A stretch of DNA of 64,000 nt, from NCBI GenBank assembly GCA_963575745.1, contig CAUYUJ010014618.1, positions 85,142 to 149,141 on the forward strand, written 5' to 3'. The position numbers and the translations under genes are program-made. Of the stretch, positions 1-10,290 are shown in pieces. Every line of letters starts with the position of its first letter. The stretch's first letter is position 1. This DNA is from Prorocentrum cordatum (lineage: Eukaryota > Sar > Dinophyceae > Prorocentrales > Prorocentraceae). The notes under the pieces are model-generated. The model was not told the DNA's origin and ran no database searches. It worked only from the letters and a program-made list of their open reading frames with translations.

Positions 1-140
1 CTACTACTACTACTACTACTACTACTATTACTGCTACTATTACTAGTACCACTACTACTACCACTACTACGTTTACAATTACTACTACTACTACTACTAC
101 CACTACTACTGCTGCTGCTACCTTTACTTCTACCACGACT
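1..140. repeat. TAC trinucleotide microsatellite, interrupted
   Basis: Runs of CTA/TAC broken by point changes fill the left edge. The array may continue outside the window. No gene signal is seen. Confidence 0.95.
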
Positions 141-159
141 GCTACGATTTGCAAGGCGA

Positions 160-945
160 CGACTCTTATTTAATCGCTTCGCTCATTCCGCCGGCCCATG
201 TTGTCGCACCGTTGCGGGCTAGCCGAGTTTTGCGGCCTCTTGGGGACCTTTTTGGGGCCTCTTGGGGCCTCTGCCGGGCCTCTTGGGCGCCTCTTGGGGC
301 GTCTTGGGGGCCTCTTGGGGGCCTCTTGGGGCCTTTTTGGGGCCTCCTGGGCGCCTTCTGGGGCGGAGGGCTCGATTTTTCAGTTCTCTGTATCCCTCTT
401 GAGCCCCTCTTGGGCCCGTCTTGGGGCCTCTTGGTCCGTCTTGGGCGGCACTTGGGCCGTCTTGGGGGCCCTCTTGGGCCGTTTCGGGGCCGTCTTGGGA
501 GCTTCGTGGGCCGTCTTGGAGCGATCTTGGGCGCCTCTTGGGTCGTCTTGGAGCGTCCGGAAGCCGAAAAAGCCAGAACGCAAAAAACATCGGAAAAACC
601 AATGAAAATCAACGATTTTGGCCTCTTGGGGCTCTCTTCGGAGGCCTCTTGGAAGGCTCTTGGGGCGTCTTGAAGGCCTCTTCGGCTGTCTTGGGGGTCT
701 CTTGGGCCGTCTTGGGGTCATCTTCGGCGCCTTGGAGCGCTCTTTGAACGTCTCGGGGGCCTCTTGAGCAATCTTGGGGGCCTCTTGGGGCACTCTTGGC
801 GCGCTCAGGGCGGCCTGAGAGGCCGCACCCAGAAGGAAAACCATCTCTGAGTTGAACCGGGCGGGACCTTGCCAGGCGGCGGGCGGGGTATTTTTCGCCG
901 GGGGACCCCCAGGGGCCGCCCCGCGCGCGCGAACTAGTACAATAC
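160..945 (+). repeat. Family W copy 1 with CTTGGGG minisatellite
   Basis: A degenerate minisatellite built from phrases such as GCCTCTTGGGGCC and GTCTTGGGGCC fills about 230-830. The left flank (cgctcattccgccggccca near 180-198) and the right tail (GGGGGACC then GGCCGCC and CGCGCGCGCGAAC at 900-932) both recur around a second array at 53.1-54.15 kb, so this is a dispersed element rather than a local expansion. Open frames in all phases encode only repeated ASWG/LLG or RRPQ/GPR peptides and are not genes. Confidence 0.75.
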
Positions 946-1009
946 AATTGTTAACCAGTTACCGGAGATCTTAGCACGCCTCTGGCCCGTTGGGCCGGCG
1001 AATTTCTAC

Positions 1010-1127
1010 GATCATGGTCTACTACTGGTGTTTCTTATTCCATTACTAGTACTACTACCAGTACTACCACTTCGACTACGTCTGCGACTACGACTTCTAC
1101 GGCGACGACGACGAGGACCACTACTTT

Positions 1128-1167
<40 letters not shown>

Positions 1168-1465
1168 GCTACTACTACTACTAGCATTACCACTACCACT
1201 ACTTCACTATTGCTACTACTTCGTTGTATTATTGGTACGATTGCTTCAGATACTACTAAGTTTTACGACTGCATGATTTCGGCTACTACTAGTACTATTC
1301 TTCTACGGTTACGGCGACTACTATTATAATTTCTAGAACGACGACGACGACTACGACGACGACTACTATTTTTACTACTACGACTACTACTACTACTACT
1401 ACTACTACGAGGACTACTACTACTATTATTATTCTTCCTGCTACTACGACTCCTACTACTACTAG

Positions 1466-1506
<41 letters not shown>

Positions 1507-1786
1507 GTACTACTACTACTACTACTACTACTACTAACATTACTAGTACTGCTACCACTACTAACCACTACTACTACTACTACTACTACTACGACTACTA
1601 CTACTACTACCACTACTACTACTACTGCTACTACGACTACTACTACTACTACTACTACGACTACTACTACCATTACTACTACTACGTACGTACGTACTAC
1701 TACGTACGTACGTACGTACGTACGTACGTACGTACGTACGTACGTACGTACGTACTACTACTACTACTACTACTACTACTACCACG

Positions 1787-1838
<52 letters not shown>

Positions 1839-1839
1839 T

Positions 1840-1879
<40 letters not shown>

Positions 1880-1900
1880 GCTACTATTACTCCTGCTATT
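1010..1900. repeat. Long TAC microsatellite with an internal TACG block
   Basis: About 0.9 kb is dominated by TAC/CTA triplets with GAC and TTC variants. A tetranucleotide TACG run occupies about 1683-1754. Poly-Val, poly-Ser and poly-Leu open frames here are artefacts of the repeat. Confidence 0.95.
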
Positions 1901-2130
1901 TCTACTATTGCCGTTCGTCCCCCCAACCAGCCCATACAGTCGAACACGATCGTGGGAACGGGCAACCTTCCCAAGAGCATCCGTGCATCCTCAGTCCGTT
2001 CCGGAGGCCAGCCACGCTCGGAACAACTTTCGGAAGGGGCGTCCACGGGGGAGATCGCAGCCTCACCGTTGCGCATCCATGCTGTCAGTTCCGAGTGAGC
2101 TGCGAGCCTCTCACTCACGCCTTTGCTCCG
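1901..2130. other. Non-repetitive stretch, nothing recognised
   Basis: Unique-looking sequence between the TAC array and the first hairpin element. No coding motif, RNA or second copy was recognised. Confidence 0.5.
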
Positions 2131-2131
2131 A

Positions 2132-2289
2132 GGCCCTCGACAGGGCTGGACCTAAAAGGTGTTTTGGCGATTTCGTGGGCCGTTTTCGTTTCGACTTCGT
2201 TTTGCGGTAGAGGCGGATTGAAGACAAAACGAGGAACATCGAAAACATAACGAAAAGGAGAAACACTGTTTAGGTTCAGCCGTGGCCCT
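2132..2289 (+). mobile_element. Family R hairpin element copy 1 (MITE-like)
   Basis: Inverted ends GGGCTGGACCTAAA (2143) and TTTAGGTTCAGCC (near 2269-2281) enclose an AT-richer core with gttttcg and cgaaaa tracts that are also partly self-complementary. A second copy with the same ends and orientation lies at 13.9 kb. No coding capacity is visible, so a transposase would have to come from elsewhere. Confidence 0.65.
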
Positions 2290-2454
2290 CGCTCCCCGCC
2301 CGACGACGCCCGACGGCGCCCCCCCTCGCGGCAGGCAGGCACGTGGATGCCATCGTGGAGGGGCTGATTTTCGAGGCCGGCGCCGAGGCCCCCCCCCCCC
2401 CCGCGCGCGGCCTCGGGGCCGAAGGGCCTTCGGGGCTGGACAGGCCTCCTGCCC

Positions 2455-2820
2455 TGACGCGTCGATTCGCGAATGGGCCGTCGTCGGTTCGCGAGAGGAC
2501 GTCGCGGCCGTCCTTCTCTTGCGGGTCCAGGTCCGTCGGTGTCGGTCCCGGGCCGTTTCCACTATTCTGGACGCCCGAAATGGGCACGGAAAGAATGGGT
2601 ACGATGCCCAACAGCAGTTCTTGCTCATTCTGAACAGGGCTCGCTGTCCTCGCCGCCGCGGCCCGTGTCCATTTGAGACAGAAGGCCGCCTGCCCAACAG
2701 CGGCCGCTGTTGGTTTGGAACAAGTTTTGCTGTTGGGCATTGTACCCATTTCGGGCGTCCAAGACTAAAGGAAGGTTTGCTGAAGGGAGGTTTGTCCACT
2801 GCCGAGGCACGGGGGGCCGT
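2455..2820 (+). repeat. Family T copy 1, interrupted by element S
   Basis: The left part (gtcgattcgcgaa through gtcggtcccgggccg) and the right part (ctaaaggaaggtttg through gaagggaggttt) match an uninterrupted copy at 18.33-18.48 kb. The match breaks exactly where element S sits, so T is older than S here. Confidence 0.75.
2565..2763 (+). mobile_element. Element S: 199-bp hairpin MITE with ACTA target duplication
   Basis: The ends hold a perfect 17-bp inverted repeat, TGGACGCCCGAAATGGG at the left and its complement at the right. Further inside, gcccaacagca pairs with tgctgttgggc, and the centre is also palindromic (gcggccgc). ACTA occurs directly outside both ends (2561-2564 and 2764-2767). 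The related T copy at 18.43 kb carries a single ATTA at the same point, which is the expected empty site. The element is non-coding and non-autonomous. Confidence 0.8.
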
Positions 2821-2909
2821 GCAGACCGAGCCGTCGGCCCGGGCGCCGGATCCTGCGAGCGAGGGGCGGAGGCGCGGAGGAGGAGAGCTTCTCAGAAGAC
2901 GGCGGGTCA

Positions 2910-3021
2910 GAGCCCCGAGTCATCAGGGGTAACTCGGGTCAGGGCTAACTCGGGTTCCTTTTCGGGAATCCGAGCTCGAGTTACCCCGGACCCGAGTTAC
3001 CCCGGATAATTCGGGCGCCCA
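2910..3021 (+). mobile_element. Family E palindromic unit, single copy
   Basis: A unit of about 112 bp runs from agccccgagtcatcagggg to taattcgggcgccca. It contains GGGTAACTCGGGT and its complement ACCCGAGTTACCCC, so each unit can fold into a long hairpin. The same unit is present four times in tandem at 17.86-18.32 kb. Ends resemble GGCGCCCGAA and so element S. Confidence 0.75.
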
Positions 3022-3165
3022 AGCGGGGCTTCTCAGGAGCCTTCGCACCCTCTGAGAAGGCTCTGGAAACTTGTCAAAGGGCCCGGGGACTTCCGAGCCT
3101 TCTGAGAAGGCCTTTTCCTTCTCGCTTCCCCCCTGGGCTCGCCGCCGAAAACCTGGGCGTCGCAC
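3022..3165 (+). repeat. Family P copy 1
   Basis: The sequence has repeated CTCTGAGAAGG/CTTCTGAGAAGG phrases and ends in ccttctcgcttcccccc followed by ctcgccgccgaaa. The same ending occurs at 13.70-13.76 kb and 40.62-40.79 kb in the same orientation. Function unknown. Confidence 0.6.
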
Positions 3166-3369
3166 AGTGTCGAGTATAGCCAGGACCCCGGTCGAGGGGA
3201 GCCGGTCAGTAACATGGCCATGAATTTGGACGTAGGCTGGAATCACGAAGAAAGGTCTGCCGTAGCTGGTGCTTTGCGGGTGACGGCAGTTCTGCTTAGT
3301 GGAGTGGGGCGTGGGGGGCGTCCCCCGGTACATATCCCGAAACCATGTCCCAATAAGCCCAGTCTTTCC
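3166..3369. other. Unassigned stretch
   Basis: No second copy, motif or gene-like frame recognised. Short open frames on both strands lack any known domain. Confidence 0.4.
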
Positions 3370-3374
3370 ACAGC

Positions 3375-3565
3375 CCGATATTGGAGAGGCGAAAAATGGG
3401 GGGGGGGCAGCGAGGGCTGCAGAAACAGGACCCACTGGGGCCCCGCGAGCAGAAACGCGGCCCTTTGGGGGCCCGAAAGAGGCCTTTCAGGGCCCCAGCG
3501 GGGTGAGGCCCGAAAAGTGCAGTTTTCTCCCCCCGGCCCTCAATTATCGCCCCCCCCCCCCCCCC
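3375..3565 (+). repeat. Family Q copy 1
   Basis: Matches 13.42-13.56 kb over gggggggcagcgagggctgcag, the ggcccc-rich middle and the gcacttttct-like end. Same orientation in both. A C homopolymer run follows near 3550-3565. Confidence 0.6.
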
Positions 3566-3591
3566 ACATTGAAGCGACGCCCAACACAGCC

Positions 3592-3699
3592 AGGGGTGCA
3601 CTCACCCGGGCTTGCGTGCAGGATCCAGCAGGATCCTGCAGGATTTTGCAGGATCCTGCAGAGCCTGACTGACCCGCGTTTGCATGGACCCGGGTCAAC
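3592..3699 (+). mobile_element. Family I copy 1 (GCAGGATCC element)
   Basis: Repeated GCAGGATCC/GGATCCTGCAG phrases give internal palindromes. The right end reads ctgacccgcgtttgcatgg and then acccgggtca, as in the copies at 30.7 and 47.7 kb. The left inverted end is missing or diverged here. Confidence 0.65.
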
Positions 3700-3714
3700 A
3701 GGAGCCCGACGCGA

Positions 3715-3990
3715 GTGCGCTGGACGGCGACGAAGCGGCCCGCGGCGATGAGCGAATGGCGGTGGTGGCGGACGACGAAGGACGGACGACGACGCATTGA
3801 CGAACCGACGACGGCGACGACGACGACGACGGCAAGGAGGAGGAGGAGGACGACGGCGACGAAGGGTCGTCCACGACGACGGCGACGACGACGGCGACGA
3901 CGAATGGACGACCATAACGAACAGTCGACGACGGCAGTGACGGCGACGGCGACGACGACGAAGAACGACGGACGTCTGACAAGATATTGA
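3715..3990. repeat. GAC trinucleotide-rich block 1
   Basis: GACGACGGCGACGACGAC-type repeats. The block shares non-trivial interspersed text with the block at 4315-4515 (gacgacgaaggacggacgac; cgacggcagtgacggcgac), so the two are copies of one segment and not independent expansions. Confidence 0.85.
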
Positions 3991-4009
3991 TATCGCTTCC
4001 TTTTCCTGG

Positions 4010-4160
4010 TGTTGCTTACGTCTGGGCCTCCAGGGAGGCCCCCGTCGCAACCGCTGGACTCGCCTCGGACTTTGGTCAGAACGCACGCCAGAAGAGCTCC
4101 GAGGGGGGTAGTGGTATGTACCTTTTGGTTTCCCCGGGCTCGGGGAGGCAGGAAGGGTAT
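4010..4160 (+). repeat. Family M copy 1
   Basis: Shares a block with 39.05-39.19 and 39.43-39.56 kb: a cctccaGGGAGGCCC start, gtcgcaaccgctgga, ctttggtcagaacgc and gaagagctccgagg. All three copies have the same orientation. It lies between the two GAC blocks. Confidence 0.65.
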
Positions 4161-4314
4161 CGATGACACGCCACCGTTCGGCCCGTCAGCGCGCTATGTA
4201 TCCCTCCATTTGGTTCGAGGATTTGGTGTATGTTCCACGGTGGCACTCTGGTGGATTCTCCTCGGCGGCGTGGCATTGATGCAGTAACGAGTGACGACGA
4301 CGAACGGACGGCCA
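4161..4314. other. Unassigned spacer between GAC blocks
   Basis: Short unique-looking sequence. No coding or structural signal recognised. Confidence 0.4.
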
Positions 4315-4885
4315 AGTCAACGGTCGACGAGCAAACGATGGCGGCGGCGGACGACGAAGGACGGACGACGACGCACTGACGAACCGACGACGGCGACGAC
4401 GAGGACGACAAGGAGGACGACGACGAGGATTACGACGACGACCACGACGACGACGGCGACGAAAGCACGACCATGACGATCAGTCGACGACGACAGTGAC
4501 GGCGACGGCTTCTGATCAGGTTGCCGCTCGAGGGCGGTGCCGCGGTTGGCATCGCCGCCCGGCCGAGGGGAGCGGCCAGGAGCGGCCGACGACGACGACG
4601 ACGAACGGTCGACGACCACGTCGACGAGCGGTCGACGAACGGTCGTCGACGACGAGGAACGGTCGACGACGACGACGCCGACGACGGCGACGACGAAAGG
4701 TCGACGAACGAACGACGACGACGACGAGCGGTCGACCAACGGTCGACAACGACGACGAGCGGTCAACGAGCGGTCGACGAACGGTCGACGACGACGACGA
4801 TGACGATGAACGGTTGACGAGCGGTCGACGAACGGTCGACGAAGACTACGACGACGACGAGCGGTCGAGGGTCGGTCGACGACCA
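4315..4885. repeat. GAC-rich block 2 and GTCGACGAACG array
   Basis: The first 200 bp duplicate the block at 3715-3990. From about 4577 the phrase GGTCGACGAACGGTCGAC recurs many times, mixed with GACGAC runs, so GTCGAC palindromes are dense. Frames encoding RRR/DDD/TTT here are repeat artefacts. Confidence 0.9.
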
Positions 4886-4935
4886 GCCGATCCAAGAAAT
4901 CCGCTCGCAGCGCCCAACGTTTATGTTTATGCAGT
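4886..4935 (+). mobile_element. Family D right-end fragment
   Basis: gatccaagaaatccgctcgc, then agcgcccaacgtttatgttt, matches the right arm of the hairpin elements at 30.3 and 37.7 kb. The left arm is absent, so this is a truncated copy. Confidence 0.65.
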
Positions 4936-5419
4936 TTGTTCATCTTCTACGAGGGTTGCACAGGGAATTTTGGACCACACAAAACTCGCGTGCAAGGCCC
5001 GAGAGTGCGGGCTCGGAGGTAGGTCGGGGGGGCAGGCTCCTCCCTCTCTTCGGTTTTCGGCGAGGACCTTGCGCGTGTTGGGAGAGGTCGAGAAGGGTGT
5101 GGACGTGACGACGACGGGGGCGAGATGTCGGAGACGTCCTTTCGCGCGAAGTCGAGGCGGCGACGCCGACTACGATGACGACGATGACGATGGCGACGAC
5201 GACGACGGTGGGGGGCGACGGACGGCCGACGGCGGACGACGACGGACGAGGACGAACGGTGGACAACGTCGACGACGACGATCACGACGGCCGACGACGA
5301 TCAACATCTGTGGCCCTTTGACGGCTCCACGTTGGCCCATCTGAGACATCCACGATCACCTCTCGACGGCCCTGGGAGCCCCAACTCGCAGGCGATGATT
5401 CTCCCCCAATCCCGGAATT
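4936..5419. other. Mixed spacer with a third GAC block
   Basis: Unique-looking sequence to about 5150, then a GACGACGATGACGATGGCGAC block to about 5305, then spacer. No gene recognised. Confidence 0.5.
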
Positions 5420-5560
5420 TCGCCCGACACGTGTGGCCGCTCAGAAAAAAGGGGTAAACCTTGGGACGCACTCCCTGGGGGCTGTTCAGCCGCACCCCTT
5501 ATCGAGGATGGACGCCCCACCCTCGTGCATCCCAGGGCTGGGCCCCAAAGGTTTGCTCCG
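5420..5560 (+). repeat. Family O copy 1
   Basis: Matches 54.30-54.46 kb in the same orientation: gccgctcagaaaaaagg, a gcaccccttatcgaggatgg phrase, and tcccagggctgggccccaaa. Probably a small dispersed element; ends not resolved. Confidence 0.65.
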
Positions 5561-6042
5561 CGCGAGGCCTCCGCGAGGCCTGGGCATCGGGGCCGACGTA
5601 TCCCGCGGGACCAGCAAGGTGCCCCCCCGGAGGGTGAACACTGCGCAGAGGGGCCCCCGACGGCAACGACGGCGGTGGCGGCGGTGCGCCACGTGCCGAG
5701 GAGGCGTCCCGCTGCCCCCCGCGCATCCTCGCCGGCCTGGCGCCGACGCCGGCTGCCGGCAAGCCGGACCGGCCGCCGCTGCTGGGGGCGCTGGAGGCCG
5801 CCGTCGCCCTCGCCTTTGGGTCCCGCAAATCGAGCAGTGGCGAAGCATCCTGGCGTGCCTGTGGTCAGGGGCGGCAGAGAGGGTGGTGACGACTAGGGGG
5901 GGTGGATCTCATGGCGGGGGCCACGATATACTCCCCCAGATCATTTCATTACGTCCCTGGCCCCCCCGAAGGGCCGCGCGCATGCCGTCGGCCATGATTT
6001 GCGCCCCCCCCTCCTGGACGCCCCCCTCTTGGCCGCCGCCGG
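5561..6042. other. GC-rich spacer without a supported gene
   Basis: Open frames exist on both strands but have GC-biased low-complexity composition and no recognisable domain. The phrase gcgaagcatcctggcg near 5841 also occurs at the left of C3 (16.43 kb), so part of a C element may start here and be interrupted. Confidence 0.45.
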
Positions 6043-6240
6043 TATAGGCCTACCAAACAGCAATGTTCTAAGAACCTTTTGTGGCTTCCACGACATGTTC
6101 TTACAACAGTTCTGGCTGGGATCGTCGTATTTCAACACATCGGGATTCTGTTCTAAGAGCATTGCTTTTGTTATTGGAGCATTTTTTTGTTCTAAGAACA
6201 TGTCGTGGTAGGCCTATAGGAATGCCAGGACGGTCGGTCC
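6043..6240 (+). mobile_element. Family C hairpin element copy 1
   Basis: TATAGGCCTACCA at the left and TGGTAGGCCTATA at the right are exact inverted repeats. Inside are TGTTCTAAGAAC palindromes, a cacgacatgttctta/tgttctaagaacatgtcgtg pair and a T-rich core. The right flank aggaatgccaggacggtcgg, then tccctgctc, recurs in both other copies. AT-rich against its surroundings and non-coding. Confidence 0.75.
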
Positions 6241-6376
6241 CTGCTCAAGCAAAGGCGCAAGAGGTGGAGCTTGCGGGGGGCATCTGTTCGCGGCGTTTCG
6301 GTGCACCAGCGGATCGAACTCCTGCACCCTCCTCAGGGTCACCCACCCTTGTGGTGGATCCCGACTCTCGCTACGA

Positions 6377-6537
6377 TTAAGTCGGGCATGTCCCTCGACA
6401 GGAGGATTTCTCCAGAATGGCAACGGACATAGTCTGGGGACGAATTCTGTTGGTATCGCTTGGCAATGTTTGAGTATGGCTTGGCTGTTTTCATTCCTGT
6501 TTCAACATCCGCCCGCGGGAGGACATGCCCGACCCAA
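6377..6537 (+). mobile_element. Family B TIR element copy 1
   Basis: Left end TTAAGTCGGGCATGTCCCTC, then gacaggagg; right end cgcgggaggacatgcccgac is its inverted partner. A diagnostic internal phrase, tctggggacga, sits about 50 bp from the left end. The core is AT-rich and non-coding. Seven more or less complete copies exist in the window, all in this orientation. Confidence 0.8.
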
Positions 6538-6729
6538 CGCCACGAACGATACGGGGTGTCCAGAGGGAGCGGGGATCCTGGATGCCTCTCGCCGCGTTCG
6601 GGCTCCCAAGGCCCTCCCACGGGGCCGACCCCCCCTCCAAAAACGGCTCGTGGCGAGGAAGCCCTGGGGCCCAGTGGTCCACGACCTGGTTTCTTCAGGA
6701 CTCCCCTCCTTTCGGATGCAGCTCCTGGG

Positions 6730-6815
6730 AGGTAAAATTCCCCACATGCTTAGTGGGGTTCTGGTTTTCTTCCCTGCCGCGTCGCACCCGCGTCTCACCT
6801 CACACCTCCCCTCCT
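6730..6815 (+). repeat. Outer arm of the inverted satellite composite, left copy
   Basis: ttccccacatgcttagtggg, then gttctggttttcttccctgc and cgcgtcgcacccgcg, matches in reverse complement the sequence at 30.17-30.23 kb almost base for base. It has a short CCCACATG/GTGGGG stem. Confidence 0.8.
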
Positions 6816-6819
6816 CACA

Positions 6820-7130
6820 GCACTGCTCAGCACAGCTCAGCTCAGCTCAGCTCAGCACGGCACAGCTTAGCACAGCTCAGCTCAGCTCAGTTCAGCACAG
6901 CACAGCACAGCGCAGCACAGCACAGCTCACCGCAGCACAGCACAGCACAGCACAGCACAGCACAGCACACAGCACAGCACAGCACAGCTCAGCTCAGCAC
7001 AGCACAGCGCAGCTCAGCTCAGCTCAGCACAGCACAGCACAGCACAGCACAGCTCACCGCAGCACAGCACAGCACAGCACAGCACACAACACAGCGCAGC
7101 ACAGCACAGGCGTGGCACAGGCGTGGCACA
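6820..7130. repeat. CAGCA/CAGCT pentanucleotide microsatellite
   Basis: Mixed CAGCA and CAGCT units extend to the edge of the 90-bp satellite. The reverse complement (TGCTG/AGCTG) lies at 29.84-30.05 kb in the matching inverted position. Long frames of STAQH residues are artefacts. Confidence 0.95.
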
Positions 7131-9915
7131 GGCGTGGCACGCATGGCATTTCCTCGACACCACAGGGGGGGAGCGGTGGTCCCTGAGCGCGGTCGCTATC
7201 CACGACACTGTCGCAAAGCCTAGCAGGCGTGGCACTTTCTCGACACCAGAGGGGGTGCGCAGGGGGTGGTCCCTGAGCGCGGCCGCTATCCACGACACTG
7301 TCGCAAAGCCTAGCAGGCGTGGCAGTTTCACGACACCGTAGGGGGTGCGCAGGGGGTGGTCCCTGAGATCGCCCGCTATCCACGACACTGTCGCAAAGCC
7401 TAGCAGGCGTGGCACTTTCTCGACACCAGAGGGGGTGCGCAGGGGGTGGTCCCTGAGCGCGGCCGCTATCCACAACACTGTCGCAAAGCCTAGCAAGCGT
7501 GGCAGTTTCACGACACCGTAGGGGGTGCGCAGGGGGTGGTCCTTGAGCTCGCCCGCTATCCACGACACTGTCGCAACGCCTAGCAGGCGTGGCAGTTTCA
7601 CGACACCGTAGCGGGTGCGCAGGGGGTGGTCCTTGAGCGCGGCCGCTATCCACGACATTGTCGCAAAGCCTAGCAGGCGTGGCAGTTTCACGACACCGTA
7701 GGGGGTGCGCAGGGGGTGGTCCCTGAGCGCGGCTGCTATCCACGACACTGTCGCAGAGTCTAGCAGGCGTAGCATGTTCTCGACACCAGAGGGGGTGCGC
7801 AGGGGGTGGTCCCTGAGCGCGGCCGCTAACCACGACACTGTCGCAAAGCCTAGCAGGCGTGGCAGTTTCACGACACCGTAGGGGGTGCGCAGGGGGTGGC
7901 CCCTGAGATCGGCCGCTATCCTCGACACTGTCGCAAAGCCTAGCAGGCGTGGCACTTTCTAGACACCGTAGGGGGTGCGCAGGGGGTGGTTCCTGAGCGC
8001 GGCCGCGATCCTCGACACTGTCGCAAAGCCTAGCAGGCGTGGCAGTTTCACGACACCGTACGGGGTGCGCAGGGGGTGGTCCCTGAGCGCGGCCGCTATC
8101 CACGACATGTCGCACAGCCTAGCAGGCGTGGCACTTTCTCGACACCAGAGGGGGTGCGCAGGGGGTGGTCCCTGAGCGCGGCCGCTATCCACGACATTGT
8201 CGCAAAGTCTAGCAGGCGTGGCACTTTCTCGACACCAGAGGGGGTGCGCAGGGGGTGGTCCCTGAGCTCGCCCGCAATCCACGACACTGTCGCAAAGCCT
8301 AGCAGGCGTGACACCTTCTCGACACCAGAGGGGGTGCGGAGGGGGTGGTCCCTGAGCTCGCCCGCTATCCACGACATTGTCGCAAAGCCTAGCAGGCGTG
8401 GCAGTTTCACGACACCGTAGGGGGTGCGCAGGGGGTGGTCCCTGAGCGCGGCCGCTATCCACGACACTGTCGCAAAGCCTAGCAGGCGTGGCACTTTCTC
8501 GACACCAGAGGGGGTGCGCAGGGGGTGGTCCCTGAGCGCGGCCGCTATCCACGACACTGTCGCAAAGCCTAGCAGGCGTGGCACTTTCTCGACACCAGAG
8601 GGGGTGCGCAGGGGGTGGTCCCTGAGCTCGCCCGCTATCCACGACACTGTCGCAAAGCCTAGCAGGCGTGGCAGTTTCACGACACCGTAGGGGGTGCGCA
8701 GGGGGTGGTCCCTGAGCTTGCCCGCTATCCACGACACTGTCGCAAAGCCTAGCAGGCGTGGCACTTTCTCGACACCAGAGGGGGTGCGCAGGGGGTGGTC
8801 CCTGAGCGCGGCCGCTATCCACGACACTGTCGCAAAGCCTAGCAGGCGTGGCAGTTTCACGACACCGTAGGGGGTGCGCAGGGGGTGGTCCCTGAGCGCG
8901 GCCGCTATCCACGACACTGTCGCAAAGCCTAGCAGGCGTGGCACTTTCTCGACACCGTAGGGGGTGCGCAGGGGGTGGTCCCTGAGCTCGCCCGCTATCC
9001 ACGACACTGTCGCAAAGCCTAGCAGGCGTGGCACTTTCTCGACACCGTAGGGGGTGCGCAGGGGGTGGTCCCTGAGCTCGCCCGCTATCCACGACACTGT
9101 CGCAAAGCCTAGCAGGCGTGGCAGTTTCACGACACCGAGGGGGTGCGCGGGGGGTGGTCCCTGAGCTCGCCCGCTATCCACGACACTGTCGCAAAGCTAG
9201 CAGGCGTGGCAGTTTCACGACACCGTAGGGGGTGCGCAGGGGGTGGTCCCTGAGCGCGGCCGCTATCCACGACACTGTCGCAAAGCCTAGCAGGCGTGGC
9301 ACTTTCTCGACACCAGAGGGGGTGCGCAGGGGGTGGTCCCTGAGCTCGCCCGCTATCCACGACACTGTCGCAAAGCCTAGCAGGCGTGGCACTTTCTCGA
9401 CACCAGAGGGGGTGCGCAGGGGGTGGTCCCTGAGCTCGCCCGCTATCCACGACACTGTCGCAAAGCCTAGCAGGCGTGGCAGTTTCACGACACCGTAGGG
9501 GGTGCGCAGGGGGTGGTCCCTGAGCTCAGCCGCTATCCACGACACTGTCGCAGGGCCTAGCAGGCGTGGCACTTTCTCGACACCAGAGGGGGTGCGCAGG
9601 GGGTGGTCCATGAGCGCGGCCGCTATCCACGACACTGTCGCAAAGCCTAGCAGGCGTGGCACTTTCTCGACACCAGAGGGGGTGCGCAGGGGGTGGTCCC
9701 TGAGCGCGCTGGTCCCTCACCGCGGCCGCTATGCACGACGGTCGTCCAGGGCATAGCAGGCGCGGCATTTTCTCGACACCATAGAAAGGCTGCGCAGGGG
9801 GTGGTCCCTCACCGCGGCCGCCATGCACGACGGTCGTCCAGGGCATAGCAGGCGTGGCACTTTCTCGACACCGTAGGGGGTGCGCAGGGGGTGATCCCTC
9901 ACCGCGGCCGCTGGC
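7131..9915 (+). repeat. 90-bp satellite array, about 30 units
   Basis: Unit landmarks recur every 90 bp: ctatccacgacactgtcgca, aagcctagcaggcgtggca, and ggggtgcgcagggggtggtc. Two unit types alternate irregularly, one with actttctcgacaccagag and one with agtttcacgacaccgtag, and another variable site reads gcgcggccgct or ctcgcccgct. The last units after about 9700 are rearranged. Because 90 is divisible by 3, open frames of over 300 codons run through the array on the minus strand; they have no independent evidence of being genes. Confidence 0.97.
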
Positions 9916-10082
9916 TGGCTCGAATCTGTTCTCGATGGAGGATAGAAGGCTAGGAAGAGGGAGGAGGTTCAAGCAATATGGCGTTGGATGACACAGAGGG
10001 GAACATTCGCGACGAGGGCTGAGAACGCAGAATTGCGCATATATGATAAACTTAAGAAAGCACATCATACTTAAATTAAGTA
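9916..10082. other. Spacer after the satellite
   Basis: Short AT-richer segment, no gene recognised. It ends in the cctcggtagcg phrase that also borders the inverted array at 28.3 kb. Confidence 0.5.
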
Positions 10083-10290
10083 TGTGGGGTTCCTCGGTAG
10101 CGTAATTCTGATTTTGCCCTGGCCTGAAATCTGGCTTAATCCCGCTTAATCCCGTTTAATCTGGCTTGATCCCGCCGAATCCGGCTTAATCCCATGTACT
10201 ACGAGAACCTTTCCGGCGCGACAGCCCCCCAATGCGGCTTAATATTCCTTAATCCTTCCGGGGAAGACCTCCCAGCAGTTGCCTCCTAAA
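10083..10290 (+). repeat. Family K copy 1 with GGCTTAATCCC repeats
   Basis: tatgtggggttcctcggtag is followed by several CCGGCTTAATCCC-like 10-11-mers, then gcgacagccccccaatg and cccagcagttgcctcc. A second copy in the same orientation is at 31.95-32.13 kb. An inverted copy of the first 35 bp is at 28.30-28.34 kb. Confidence 0.7.

Noticed and set aside
149-673. ASWGLLG-type repetitive proteins from the CTTGGGG arrays
   Set aside because: Both strands and several frames are open at once; the signal is the minisatellite and not a protein.
7014-9662. Minus-strand open frames of 300-380 codons over 7.0-9.7 kb
   Set aside because: They follow from a 90-bp satellite (a multiple of 3) without stops in some phases. 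Repeated RAQGPPPAHPLRC- and VSWIAAALRDHPLRT-type peptides in two frames at once show no coding preference.
7131-9915. CRISPR array
   Set aside because: The 90-bp units are contiguous variants of one another with no unique spacers, and the context is eukaryotic.
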